A stretch of DNA of 64,000 nucleotides from Rhyzopertha dominica (GCA_025024175.1 QCXZ01000064.1:38895325-38959324); one strand, 5' to 3'. Counted from the stretch's first letter, positions 9,422 to 24,400 are shown. Notes: generated by a model not told the origin, from the sequence alone. Numbers and translations are program-made.

Positions 9422-12400
9422 GTCTGTATTTTTATTATCTCTATAACGTGTATTTATATGGTATTATTTTACCAGGGTGATCCTTTACATTGGCTTGGAT
9501 GTGCTATGTTCGTTGCTTGTAGAGAAGCTACAACCACTACTGTTGCTCAGGGAACACTAGAAGGGAACTGTGTCAATTTAACCAGCTTGTTAAGGAACTG
9601 TAATTTAAGGTAAACTAAGCATAGTACTTGAGAGAAACAAATGAAAAAACAAATATTGTTTTTATATAGCTTGGCACAATTTTTTAATAAAATAAAGCGA
9701 TGGGGTGATATGTCGGGTCTCAATGAGGAATTCAAGACAAGAATAGATAATTTAGAAAGCAATTTCATTGTTTCCTGTAATGTTTTCAAACAGTATACAG
9801 CTACGTTTACAAAAATTTTCAAGAGCCCAACCGATCCAGAGCAGAGCAAACATCATCGCAACAGAAAACAAAGGTAGGCTATGATTGCTTTGTTTACTTT
9901 TTTATTACAGAATGATTTCATTGTAGGGCTGTGCCGTGTAATGCTACCAAAGTGTTTGAATTCACATGGAATTTGTTTGTGACATTGAAGGGCAAGTACT
10001 TGTCTTGCAGCAATGATCTAGTGACTTCAGTGCAATTACTGTTTGCGTGTTGCGATTTAGCATTTAAGAACGCCTTTCTCAGTGAACGGAGGGATCTATT
10101 AAAGCCCACATTTGAAGGTTAGTACTCTACATTGTTTCTTAGTGCCCTCGTTTACATATTTGTGTAGGTCTTCCACTTGATTGGGAGCATCCGAATTTTG
10201 TGATGCCTGAAGAGGCGCCGTGCATTATCCATAAAATTGTAGAAGCTGACAGCAACATAGAAACGGAAGCAATGCACATGAAAGTCTACCAGCTCAAAAA
10301 TTTTCTTGAGGATATGTTTACTAATGGGGTTCTTCAGGGAAACATTGAGAATTTTACTGAGCTGTTCGATTCTGCCAATTTTGACACAAATTACAAGAAT
10401 GTCAACAGGGCTTATGAGGCACACCTTCTGAACAAAGGGGATTTCGATGAAAGGATATTCCTAGGTATGTGGCTGGGTTAAATGTATTTCAGGTTTAAAG
10501 AACTGGTGGCAGGTGTTGAATGAGTGAACAGCTGATCCAAAGGGCCAGCTGTTATTATGACCTTGCACATGACATCTTGAACCTGCCTTGAGTTGCACTG
10601 TCCTTCCATTCTTAGAGCTTGCTTAATAATTGTTCTGAATGACAGACACAAAATGTTCTGTTTTTCTTTAACTTAATGAACGTCAGTACTTTCTATTTAT
10701 TCAAATCCTGATAGAACAAGATTGCATGTAAAATAACTTCAGCCATATATTGAAGCGAGGCAAATGAAAAATATTTGTCCTCTTTGTAATGTTTAAAATC
10801 ATATTCATTAAAATCTTACATGCATATATCTGTCATTAGGCATTTTTCAAAAAAGGTCAGTTCGTGAACTTTTTGAAAAAGCCTGTATATGATTATTATA
10901 TGACCTGGTTATTTTTTTATCTGGCGTTAAACTGTTTCACTTTTCAGTCTTAAATTAATATTTTGTACATTTTGTGATTATATTCCAAAGACTACATTAA
11001 ATAATCTTGATTTAATTAATGTCAGTATTTTTGGCTTTAAGTTAAATTAAATTTAATAGTAGTAGTTTTACTAAACTGAATTCATATTTTTGGGAGATAA
11101 ATAAGGATAGGCAAAGGAACATTTTCATGAACTAGGTAATTAGGGTGACTGCTGGTAGTTAACTTTTTTTAGAAGAGCTACCCGAAAAAAATTAATATAT
11201 CATCCACCCCTAATGTTAGTTCAGTAAGGCACTGTTCAAAAGCAAGCTTAAATATTTTTGTTTTATTGACCTTTTTATTCTATTTTATGGCTTTCATGAA
11301 ATTTTTTAATATAAATACAACAGTGAAAAACTACACTTTTGTAGGTCGTAGGCCATACAAATTTAGTTGTCAACTTCTAAGAAGTTAGAAGCTTTATAAA
11401 AGTTTATCTGTTATAGTATACTTAAAAACAAAATTAGCTAGCTGTAGTGTATGTGTAGCAATACTGTTCCTAGTGTTATTTGTAATAACTGTTTCTTTTT
11501 TTTTTAATGAGTGCCATAAATTTCAAAAGAGGATATACAGTATGTTGTTGTGCACTTTGAGGTGATGGAGAATACCACCAATATTTTATGAACAAATTTA
11601 CATTTATTGTTTGACACTCTTACGGAACATCCTATGTAAATTAAAACTTTCTTCTCACATCCTTTCATTTTCAATTTTTTTTAGCTGAGTATCGTCGAAG
11701 GACTTTGTTAAAAGAGCAGGCTAGCACTTCGGTACCTAGTTCACCATTTAGAGATTCAGGTAAATACATCTGTAATTTTTATAAAAATCATTAGGCTTGA
11801 CATTGTTTGCCATTTTATTAGTTGTAAATAAAAGAACTGTCATAAGTTAAATGATGTAGTTATTGGACAGTTAAGAAAATCTCACAAAATAAAAATTATA
11901 AATATCTTCGTACTAACATTGTTTGAGGTTTGATGGTACTTAAAATTTATTTTGAAATGTTCTTTTTTGATCATCTAAAACTAAAATATCTTATTTATGT
12001 TGAGTATTGCACTTTTTTTCATAAACATATGCAAAAATTATAGTCATTGCACAAACATGATAATTATTTGTCAGCTCAAAGATAGTTATCAGGAATGATT
12101 GAATTAAAAGCTTTTTTTTGTAATCTGCTCATAGAAAATCCTTTATTTACCTTGATAGTAGTATTATATACACTAACACCCTGTTATGCATTTAAAAAAT
12201 TGATCTAAGTACATCATCTTCCTTGGTTTGCATTTAATTAACAGTCTCTTCATTTTGTGAGTTATTCTTATCAAGTTCTGTATTTTGTTCTTCAAAATTG
12301 ATCTGCTTAAAATTAATTTTAAAAAATGACAAAACAAGTAGTCACCATTTTCCTCCGGTATTTAGGTACTGTTCGTGTTGTAAAAATACAGGGCTTCTAT

Positions 12401-15400
12401 AAATGATTCATGCAACGCGGGCGGCGTTGATTTCTGAATTCTTTGTGCCGCTTTTTGTAGCTGCTGCCAAACTACTACAATATGCAAGGCGATAGTTTTG
12501 TAGATTGCAGATCAATGTCGCACCATAGTTCTGAAATGTGAGTTTCTGCAACCTTAAAGTTAATTATTCCACAAAACACTTCTCATATTGCCCTGGATCC
12601 ATGAATCATTTATAGAAACCCTGTACATAGTTTTTATGCTAAGATAGAGATTTATTATTTCTGTTTTAAGCTTGTTATAAGACTCACTCAGTTTGTATTA
12701 CAAGTAAGACTTGAACCCATTGATAAAAGAATAACTGGGAGTGTTAGAGATATTTCCACCAAATGAGGATAAAAGACATCTTCAGCGTATTATACAATAT
12801 TTCTGCTGTCATCCAATCCGATTTAGGGTTGACAGTCTTCTGCAGTCTTCTTAGAGATCCGTTTACAAGGGAAAACAATCATTGAACATAAACCCTTTCA
12901 CTAATTGGAAATGTAAGCATTACTAGAATGCTTCTTTCGTTGGTCCATAGTCAACATTGTACATGTTTTCAGAGCCTTTTGTGGCATATACCTTGCTGGT
13001 TTTCAGACATATTTGGAATAAGCTTAGTTTCTAGTAAAAACTAGACGGTTCTTTCAGAATATCAACCAATTTTTTTCTTCCAAATATAATTTTGTCCAAA
13101 CCATTTATCTACAAGTAATTGAATTGATGGTGATTCAGCATTTTATTACATGTCTTCTTTCATCCTAGGAAATGTTTTGTGGCCAGATTCAAATGCTGCT
13201 TTTCTAAAGAATTCTCATTTTCAAAGAAAAGGCACGCATGTGTCTTTTGTCCTGAATGTTTTGGTTTAAACTTGATGTTTGATTTTGCAACCTGATGTTT
13301 GCATTTGATTTTATATGACATGCCTCCTTGTTTAGCTCTTACAGTTTTTTTCCCCAACCAATGGAAAGTAATATCTTTTTTCGTCATTGTTAAAGAAATA
13401 AGAAGATATTTTTCATTACAACAAAGGTCCATCCAAATTTATGTGAGAAAAGTAGGGGTTATGCGGAAATTTCTATCAGACAAGAAGTATAGTATTACAA
13501 AGCAATAATCTTGAAAACAGTTATTGGACAGTTGCCCAATAACTGATGACATCAAAATGTTCCTAAAGAGGTATTGTAGTGATTATTTTGTTTTGGTCCG
13601 ATACCCATGATCCCTTTTCTTCATTAAGATCTACAGACATGAAACAGAAATAATGGAATATATAAAGTTAACATGTTGGCAATATGGTACATGTGTATTT
13701 TATATTCATTTACAATTTTTGTATTTTGTTTGTAGGCGATTCATCGGTGATTCTTTCGCCCAGACAGACAGGAGAGGTAACTTTGAAATATATATAAAAA
13801 GTGAGTAAATTAATTGAAATCCTTTTTAGGATGCCCAGAATGCACCAGCAACACCTCTGACAGCTAGGAGGTATGTTGGCCCAAAGGAACAGCCTGATGT
13901 TTCTTCATCTCCCGGCCTACAGACATTGGCCAGACTGCAGTCTATGCTGAATGGGCGACAGGCTGCTCCAAGTGATGTTCTTCTACAAATATTTCAGTAA
14001 GTGTCATAAAAAGTTCTCTGTTTAATATTATTATCATTGAAGTTCTGAAAAAAGTTTTTTTTTGATAACTCTTAGGAAATTGAGTGACCTTGTTTTCTTT
14101 CATATATCGTTTTGAGACATTACAATAACATATTTGCATACCTTTAAATTTCTGTGCTTTTCTTTTCAACAGTGCAATTTAACATGTTCATTTAACATAC
14201 ACTATGGCCTTCATAAGAAGAGCATTTAACTGTATCATTGTCTTGAGTATTACAGACAATAACCAGTATGTATGAGGGCAGCACCAGGATTACCTAGCCT
14301 AACTATGAATTGAAATAAAACAATATGTTTTTGATCATTTTTCAATAGAATCTCTGTTAACTGCAATACATTTATATATCTTTCGATTAATAACTCAGAC
14401 CTTTTAAAGATTAATCCTTTGATTTGTTCTCAAAATGCACCGATTTTGCCACTTTCAGCCCATCTGACAGCCGCATTATGAACTGGTTAACATCCCTTTC
14501 CCCATCTTTTTTCATGTATATTGTCTTGCAATATGGAACAAAGCTGAATAATATGCACCATTCACTGTGCTATTAGTTTCTTTAGTTTATCAAAACAATT
14601 CCCCCTCATNATTTAAAAATCTCGTAGCCATCAACTTTTTAGTTGATTNACATATTTTAAATTTACATGGAGGTGCTTGTCCTTTACACCTCCATCGATT
14701 TCCTTTCTGATAGGTNATCATAGTATGGAACCATAGTTTCATCATATTGGTCTCTAATATAACCATTGGGACCCGGTTTTTAGAGCCCTAAACAAGATTG
14801 TGCACATTCAACTTGATATTGGCGCTGAACTGCCAAAAGTTGTTTGGGAACTCATCTTGCACTCACGATTTTCATTACGAAATGGTCGTGCAAATTTCTG
14901 TGAACACTTGTATCGGAAAGCTTTAACATTTCTGATATTCTTTACCTTGAAGCAGCGGGCGCTTAACTTTGCCTCTTCTACAAGAGCAATTCTTTTGGCC
15001 CTTACCAATTCTACTGGCCAATCAGTTATTGTATCATATTGAAGACTTTCCTGTCCCATGTGATAGCCCTTTCCCATTTGTTTAACACCTAATAAAAAGG
15101 TGCACTTCTGTCATGCACGTCATCCAACTTTTGATCACTTGAGGATTGAGATCTTTTGTGAAAAATTTTATTACAGACTTCTTGAAATATAGCATTAATT
15201 TTTATTCCCGAAACGTACTAAGCCATGTTTGTTTGGATCTGTATCAAGCTGGGAATTTTGACACTTGTATATATATGTACCACTGATATGAAAATTATTC
15301 GTTTAGGCATCACAATAGTTTCTCATACATATCAATTTGTTTTGTGGATTGAAAATGACTAGTCATTGAAAAAAAAATTGTGAAAAGTATATTTTTTTAT

Positions 15401-18400
15401 AAAATAAAGTAGATATGTTCAATTAAAAAAGACAATTTTTGATTCCTGCCAATTGAAGTTGAAGAAAATTGTAAATTGTGATTTAAACCGCAATATGTTT
15501 AATACAGTGACTTAAATTCAACAGGAAACTGGAAAATGCATATGGTGAGCACTCGCTAATCTGGATTAATTAAAACACGGACAATTTACATTAGTGAGTC
15601 ATTATTGCCATAATTTAAAAAAATGCATAATTCAGTTAGAAAAGTCTGTAATTTTTGCTTATCAATATTTAATTTGTTCAGCTTCCATCAAAGTGTGTAT
15701 AATGTTTCTAATTCGTCTCCAATTTCCTCAGCTCATTGTATATAAGCATTAAAGCTGCTGATAGCCTCTTCATGTTGTACTTTTGGTTTAGGCATGGCTG
15801 ATCCTTGTCTGGAATACTATCATCGTTATTTAGAAGAAGAAGGTCATCATTTCTAATAATCCATTTGTTAAGTTCGCTATGTTGATGATTATCAGCCGAA
15901 ATTGGTTAGAGCAGGCATAGGAGGTCATAATCTGAATCATCCTCAGATTTTAGATGAGCTGCCGCGGAAGCATCATCTTTAGGATAAAAAAAAATATTTT
16001 TTCTTACATTTCTTTATCGCATCAGATGCATCCTTTTAGGTAACATTTTTCATTTGAAATGTTCCCAACAGCCAGAAGTTGGACCAATGTAGTAAGATAG
16101 TTCTGTTTTTGAAGTTCTCTTCTTTGCCAAAAAAGCACGAAACTTCTCCATTTTGTAGTTTTGCCGATAACTATAATTTGAACAAGCACTAAAAGCTACT
16201 TTCGCTTTCGAAGTTTTTTACCCTGGTACTGAGGTTTGTTAATGTATACTAATTTATGATCGGGTAGCAGCTTTTAAAATATTGCTGATTCGTCAGCATT
16301 ATATATCTGGCTAGGTAATAGNTTTAGATCGCTCATTTTTTTCTGTCATATTGTTTTTCAAGAGNGACTGAATCACTAGGATGGCTTGATACCTTTTCTC
16401 CATTAACTTTTAATTAGCAAATGGCATGGCTTTATTTCAATTGGTTGACCCACTCCTTACTTGCAATAAACTTATCATTCTAATGTTTGGCATAAATGCA
16501 TTGCCTTTTCCCTTATAATGGTTATAGTTACATTTACGAGTTTTTTCTTTATGTCAAAAACCGTTTATAAAAGTTCGGTTTGCATTATGGGGTATTCTGA
16601 ATTGCATAGAGTTTTTTTACATTTTGGTATCAAAATGGAATCTCCAATGTTGCTACAGAAAATTTAATTGTGGTAATAACTAGAAATGGAAATGAACAAA
16701 AGAAACTACATGCCCTATTATTTTATCGCTATTTTTTTTATATCCAAAGTGGTTTACATACCAACATCATTTTTTGTGACCAATGATTTTCCACTTGCAA
16801 CCCTTTTTAATTTATTCAAAATCTGCTTTTCGCTTAGCCTTAACATTTTAAGTGTTTGTTTAGTCACCATATTAGGTTACACTGTTCCGGAAATTCCCCA
16901 AGCTTCAACAGATTGTACAGTTGTGATCCATTAGCATTTCAGCTTTTCAGTTTTGTCCAGATTACAATGCAATGTGGATTACTGGGGTTTTGGATTAGTG
17001 AGACCCTACTGTTTATTATCTATTCAGAAAAAGTAAAACATGCTGTATAATNAGATATTACAATAACAATAATAATAAAAGAAACTGAGATGGTAATACT
17101 TAGAAAATTGATTTGCTTAATATTAAAAAACAAAACTTAAGTATAACTCTATTTGAGTTATGAGTTAACTAATGGCATCCCGTAGGTAATATTTATGCAA
17201 TTATTTTCTAGATTGGGAGCACCAGACACAAAAGAAAGAGTGGAAGAAGTCGTTTCCAGACTNGGTGAAAGGTTTTCAACAGCTTGTTCACAACAAAACA
17301 CCCAAGAAGTTCACTTTGCCATCAAACTCTTCTATAAACTGGTGGAAAACATTCTGCAGAATGAGAAAACTATTCGCAGGGACATATCGGTATGAGCAAA
17401 TGAAATGGTTTACAGAGCATTTTACTAAATTGTTATTGAATTTGTAGGGTTTATTAGGCAGGACAATTTTCTATGAATGCGTGCTGGCATGTAGTATGGA
17501 AATTATTATCTATTCTAGCATTCACAATAATAATTCACATAGTAGAAAGTTTCCTTGGATATTACAAGTGCTTGATATTCAAGCTTACAATTTTGTTAAA
17601 GTTATTGAATTAATTGTGCGAGCCAAAGACCAATTGCCGAGGGACGTTGTTAAACATCTTAGTTGGGTGAGTACTTACAGTAGTTATCTGTTGTTTTTTT
17701 TAATTATAATTGTTCCCTAAGAAGTTTCTAAATGCATACAAAAACATTGTGTAAAAATTGTATACTCGTCCAATTCATATAAGGTTATATTGGAGGTCCC
17801 TTTGTATAAAAATCAGTTGCCTCACAAATGGGTTTACTACAGGCCCCTGGCCCTACCATAAATTTACATTTCTTGTGCTCATCTACAAGCTGTTGCGGTC
17901 CAGTACCGGAATTATCATGCTGTGTGTTACGTGTTACGGTATGTGATGTACACTTATTTAGTCGTTTACTGAACATATGGAACCATGTTATGCGATATCG
18001 TATTGAATTTTTCTTAACTAATATGATTATCTGATTATCTCTCTCACGCAGTTTATAAATTGGAAAAACAGCCATATGCAGTTAACAGTGGTCTGTGCCA
18101 ATATCCGCATTTAAGTAACCACCTAAATAAATTAAATTTTAAATGTTTTATATGCAAAGATACTCTTCTTGGGACTGCCACATTTGCACTCATGACCTCC
18201 CTACTGCAGAAACGACATTAAAATTTTTAAGTAAACTGTTTTTGTGATGGTAAAGTTTGCGTGCTTAAGCCAATTTGCCTCAGATTTAGTAGTTTGAAAC
18301 CCATGAAATTTATACAAATTAAAAGTTTTATGAAAAAATACATCTGATAGCTCTTTTCTGTCATTACTCATACTTTTCAGCAATATTTGCAATGATTCTG

Positions 18401-21400
18401 TAAAACAAAACATAAGCAAGAATGATGCCTGTTGGCAACAATGCATAAATGTGGTGATCCAACCTCATCCGGATCAAGGGTGCCTTTTGCACGTTGTTAC
18501 GTAGCAGATGTTCATGTTTATGTCAACGAGTCAGTTGTTATAAATGTCATGCAACTAGTAACATGAACGTGTACTTTCGTTCAATAGATATTTACTTTTA
18601 TCCAACACGCTTCTGCTAACAATTCCACACATTGGAACAGTATACAGTAAATAGGTCATTAACAAAGACAACAAATTTTGTTGGATTAGCACCGTTCTAC
18701 AGGGTATAGGGATGAAACGATACAAGTAAATACAATACTTTGCTTTCGATACCAAGAGTTTTTGATATTGATACTTTACAATCAAGTACTAAGTTTACTT
18801 CTACAATTAATCTCCCCGAAGTCTATCAAATCCACTATGAGAAGTGTCTCATTGATGATGGCTAATTATAGCTGAAAGCGCTTTGCCTATTCATTAAATA
18901 TAGTGGATTTGATAGACTTCGGGGAGATTTATTGTAGAAGTAAACATTACTCATATATTCACTTAGAGGAAAATGGATTTGCATCTAACCCTATGAAAAA
19001 ACTGAGTGATACTGTTGATTCTATACTGAAGTGGGTATCAATACTTTATTATGACTGATACGATATCGAGTAATAGTATCCTTACCTAAGTGGTACATTT
19101 CATCCCTAACAAGCAAGCTACCTTGCCTTACCTATGTGTACATTATTTCTTGCTTTTTTAAGTAATTTTTCAGGATGTAACTATTGCTTAAATGGTTTAT
19201 GACTTTGCTTGGTAATTAATGTGGATTTTCGTTCAAAATTTTGACATAAATCATTTGAAAATTCAGAAACATTGGAAAAATCTTACTTTTCACACGTTAA
19301 TTAATAATCTAAAAGTATCTATCATAAGATCATGAAAATTTCTTTTGGTACAATTTTGTTTTATTAAATTTCAAACATTTTTTAGGTGTAGACAACCTGC
19401 GTAAACCTAAAATGTTTTTTGTTGTAACATGTATTATTTCAGGTGGAAGAATCTGTTATTGAATCACTTGCATGGAGAACAGGTAGCCAACTATGGCAAG
19501 ACATAGAAAAATTTGGAAAGGAAATTCCCAAGTTTGAAGATATTGCTTTGCCTGGAAGTCTTATTTATGAAGATAAGCGTTCAGTAAATACCATAGAAGG
19601 TATGGCAATATTTTTCTCATTAAATAAGTTAAAAGTGGCATTCATTGTAAATAAGAGTGCTTATACAGTATTTTGATTTTTTTTTATTTTCTCGTATAAT
19701 ATAAAAGCACATGAATTTCTAAAAAAACACATCACACCTCCAGAAGAACGACGTAAGTGCAAAAAAGTAATTTCCTTGGAAAAGGTGATTTAAATATTTT
19801 TTACCTCTTATCATTGGTTAACTAAGCAATATTAATTTTGCACCTAATGGCAAAAGCTGTATTGTACAACAAATTTATTAGTTTTAGATATGGCATACAG
19901 TTTAAAGAATTTATTGATAAAAAAGCAGCTACAGCTTATCGAAGTCAATGTAATTGATGGAATTTCATATCAAAAATAAATTATTAAAACTCATATTTGC
20001 TTTGGGACGATAACCTATGAAAAAAAATAAGTATTAGGAAAAATTTATGTAATGAAAACTATATTAGTAATAATAATTAAAAACTTTGCGGCTTACATAA
20101 TGCTGCTGAAATATTGTTCATAAAATGTAGGAATGATATTACTCTCTGGATTAAACTTAGTATGTCACCTGTGCATACTACAATTAGGTTGTTGTTTGAC
20201 AGGAAGAATAATTATTTCTGACATGTTCGACATAATTAACTAAATAGTTTCAAAATTTGCACTTGCGTTATTGTTCTATTGAAGGTGCGAATGTACATGG
20301 TGATGCTGAAAGGTAGATGTTAATGCAAAAATATTTTTTATCAGTTTCTAGTCTTCTATGTACTTAAATTTGATAAAAATTTATTTTAGTTATTTTCTTT
20401 TACCTGTCTATTATATTTGCCAGCATTTCCCTCTAATAACTTCACCTCTTACAATGTAGAATATAAAACCTATAGTGTTTAATGTTATTTGTAATTTGTT
20501 TATAAAAAAGTTTTAAAATTTGGTTTGTCAGTCCAGTGACTGCTAAGTTTTAGATATAAATTTTGAAACCGCAAACTGATCTTTTTATGTAGCGTTTTTA
20601 TATAATATAATTATGCAAATATCAAAATCTTCACTTTCGGCCTTAATTAGCCATTATCAGTGCCTTATACAAATATTATGAAAAAATATAAACTATGGGG
20701 AAACAACAGAAATTAATTTTGATAGAAGTCAAAAAATGAAAACCACTATTTAGACTTCAAAGTTATGCCTCTAGGTTGCACATTTGCAGAAAGTTATTTA
20801 AAATGGGTGAGTTAAAAACTTTAACACTTTTGTCATTTAAAATTTTGTAATCTCAAAAATTTCCTAAAAGTTAATTTTGGTGATTTGTTGCAAAACTGTA
20901 AATTTTCTTGGCTAAGGAGGAATTTGTCATAACTACATCAGTGTTCTTATATTTTGTCCCACATAAACTGCAGTACAATCATTGCAAGAAAAACTACAAA
21001 CAAGTTCTATTTAAAAAGTCTATGATGGAATAAATTATAGAAAATAATATCTATATACATTAGTTTTCTAAAAATTTCGAAAGTGTGAATATTATTCGTT
21101 ACGTTTAATTATCAAATCTAGTAAAGAAATGATGTTGTTTATCTCTTTTTTATGACTGAAATTTATAGATGGATATTTTTTAGGTTTATTCATGGATATC
21201 TAAGGATACCTGCTTTCTGTCTAATGTTCATTTTTGGTTTCATTACATAAATAATATTTTGTGCCTCTTTAAAGGAAAACAAGTGGATCTCATTAATTTT
21301 CTTTCTTTTATTAAATAATTACATCCTTCTATAAATTTCAGTGTCAGAAAAGAAATAAACAACAACATCTCTTTCCTGGATTTATTAATTAAATTTTATG

Positions 21401-24400
21401 AATCATATTTACACTTTACTTTAAAAATTTTTAGGAAACCAATGTATACAGATAATATTATTTCTTATAACTCTTTCCATACTTACCAACATAAATTAGC
21501 TGTCTTTCATTCTTTATTTAATAGACTTTTAAAATACTTCTTCCCTATATGGCTTTTGAAACAGAACAAAATTTAAGTTTTTTTTAAATACTATTGTTTC
21601 ATATCAAAAAGGACAAAATTGGCATTCACTTTGGGTTGTTGGTCTAGTTTCAGTAAATGTTTCCAAATTATTTTTATCTCATGGAATTCATATTAGTACA
21701 TGACAAAGATAAAATTCGTTTCTGGTGTTTACAGTTTTTGTTGCATTGATTGTACTGCAATCTATGTGCGACGAACTGGAATATCTTGAATGGTTAAAGC
21801 TAAGGAACGCCTCAAACAATTTCAAAAATATAAGAACACTGATGTAGTTAAGACAAATTCCTCCTTGGGCAACCATTATTTAATAAGCACTCTACTAGTT
21901 TGGATTGCAACAAATCACCAAAATTAAACATTTTAGAAATTCTAGAGGTTTATAAAAATTTTAATAACCAGTGTTAGGGTTTTAAATGAAATTCAAAAAG
22001 TTAACTCACCCATTTTAAATAATTTGTTCAATATTCGATTATAATGTTGGTGACTTCCTGCAACAGCACAGCCTGCAGACATAACTTTAAAGTCTAAATA
22101 GTTGTTTTCATTTTTTGATTTCTATTAAAATTAATTTCTGTTGTTTCCCCGTAGTTTGATTTTTTTATAATATTTGCATAAGCAGTGACGATGGTAATGA
22201 AGGGCGAAAGTGCTCTCACCATTAATATTTACCAAATAAAGTGGATAAGACTTTGGTATTTGTATAATTTATATAAATTTTGATAACTAGTGTTGAAGAC
22301 ATAGGTAATTTATTTTCGTGCTTATATTTAGTATTTAGTTTCTGTAGATCAAATGGTATAAAAATTTAAAATCAGTTATGTAATATACTCAATATAAATT
22401 TTTTTGTAAGATATCATAAAAGATACGTAGAAGGAATCACTATTAAATGTTTTGAGTACAAAGCAATTTTATATCTGCAGATTTGTTGCAATCACCTGGG
22501 CCTTCGGCAATTGACAGATTTCAATCGCCGATACAGGGTTCTTCCACAGCTAAAAAGCAACTCTTCCCAGGAGCAAAACAGACTCATTTAGGTACATGAT
22601 TGAAAACAACTTGCAAAAGAATGATTAACCTGTTTTCATAAATATTCCATTTTCAGTGTTGGAAAGAGACGGCACTAAACGAGTCGTGTCATTGATTTAT
22701 GATGGCGAACACCCGCCTACTCAGGAGATCACTCCCACCAAACCCAAGAAGCCCATAAACNGTTTAGGAATATTCTTCAGGAAGTTTTACAACCTGGCCG
22801 CTGTTAGAATGGATGACCTGTGCAATAAACTGGAAATCGCAGATGTCGAGTTGAAGAGGAGGATATGGACGGTTTTCGAACAGAGCATCAGAAATGTGAC
22901 TGATCTCATGCGGGATAGACACCTAGACCAGCTGTTGATGTGTACTGTTTATGTGATATGTAAAGTAAGTTTAAACTTTTCTGAAAAGATTCTCCTCAAC
23001 TATTATATCTTACTTTACCCGTATTTTAATCTTTTGTGCTTTCATTAACGTTATGAAATTTGGTATTTTGTGTTCTTCATCTGTGGTTAACAGTTTTGCT
23101 GGTACAGTATGTGATCTGCGGCTCTCTGGGGAGCCACGAAATGTTGCAAAAATTCATAATTTTAGTCCTGTTTTCAATTCAACTTAGACAAGTCTCTAGG
23201 GAGTAGAGATCATATTACACCAGAATTAAAATAAATAAATAAGTTTTTTTAGTCATTTACCAGCCTGCCAGCCTAAAGTACATTCTACAAAAGTTTTAGA
23301 ATATATCCTAGTATTAGTTGGTTGTTTTTTAGTTTCAAGAACAGAGTTGCATGATTCAGCTATCTTTTTAACTAATTAGTGATATGTAAATTAACCGAAG
23401 TAACAAGTCGACAATTTAGGCTATTTCTAAAACATGAAAAGTCCTCGTAAGAAAAAATACAGACGATTAGAACATGTTAACATGCTTGATCTGATGATCT
23501 TCTAAATAATATGACTCAGGCTACAAACCAATCCACAACCTTTTTAATTTCAAACTCAGATATCACTTGGTGCTTTTGTCTCTTCAACAAAATATTTTTT
23601 TCGCAGCAGAAAAATATTTCCAGTTATCATTAGTTGTGTTGATGGTATAACTTTCTTGGGTTTTTCTGGTATATAAATGGAATAAAAATAAATATTTGTT
23701 TGTTTCTGACTAGGTTAGCAACATAGATGGTGGTATAACGTTTACTGAAATTATGAGATGCTACCGATGTCAACCCCAGGCGAAGAGTGATGTTTANAGG
23801 AANGTGTTGCTTAGACCTGTCAGAACTGATGGGCTAAATAATAGTAGTNCCGNAGAAACAAACGAACGTGGTGACCTGATCAAGTTTTATAATGATATAT
23901 ATGTGACTGTAATGACTGCTGTAATAACAAAATTTACAAGCAATTCAAACCAGGTAAGCACAAACATACACTATTGTGTTGAACGATTTCATTTTTTGCA
24001 TATTTTATGGTGTAGTAGTAAAAATTCACAGCAATTTTTTTTGTTGAAACAAAGTGTTATTTCCATGTAGTCAAGTATATCCACATTTATCATAATTATT
24101 ATGACATAGGTTTAAATGTTTCAGATTTTCAGCTGTAGTCGAGAGCTCGTGACAAAAACCTGCAGAAGTTTATTAATGGCCCATTTTTTAATATAATGTA
24201 GTACTCAGTAGTGGAACATCTGGTAGTGGCACTAAGAGTTGCTTCATTCTGTTGATATCTGAATTTCAAATGATTGCTGACTGTGTATGTTCTATTAAAT
24301 AAAGGTCTCACTATTTTTATCTTTAATTATATATAATAATTAAGTAATAAATAATTTTTCAGCAATTACTAAACTCTTGAACCAACTTCATTATTGTGAC

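Larger units (their letters stand above)
20600..22240 (+). mobile_element. Penelope-like element with inverted terminal repeats (Rbf intron 12)
   Basis: Arms of about 330-380 bp (about 20610-20940 and 21855-22235) are inverted copies; for example GGGGAAACAACAGAAATTAA on the left recurs inverted near 22130-22150. Between them is a decayed Penelope-type reading frame. Penelope-like elements are known for pseudo-LTRs in direct or inverted orientation, and for hammerhead ribozymes in them. Both features appear here. It lies in the sense orientation within the Rbf intron. Confidence 0.7.

Noticed and set aside
17785..18075. Minus-strand 96-codon ORF in Rbf intron 10
   Set aside because: No recognisable motif and overlapping open frames on the other strand; composition not convincing.
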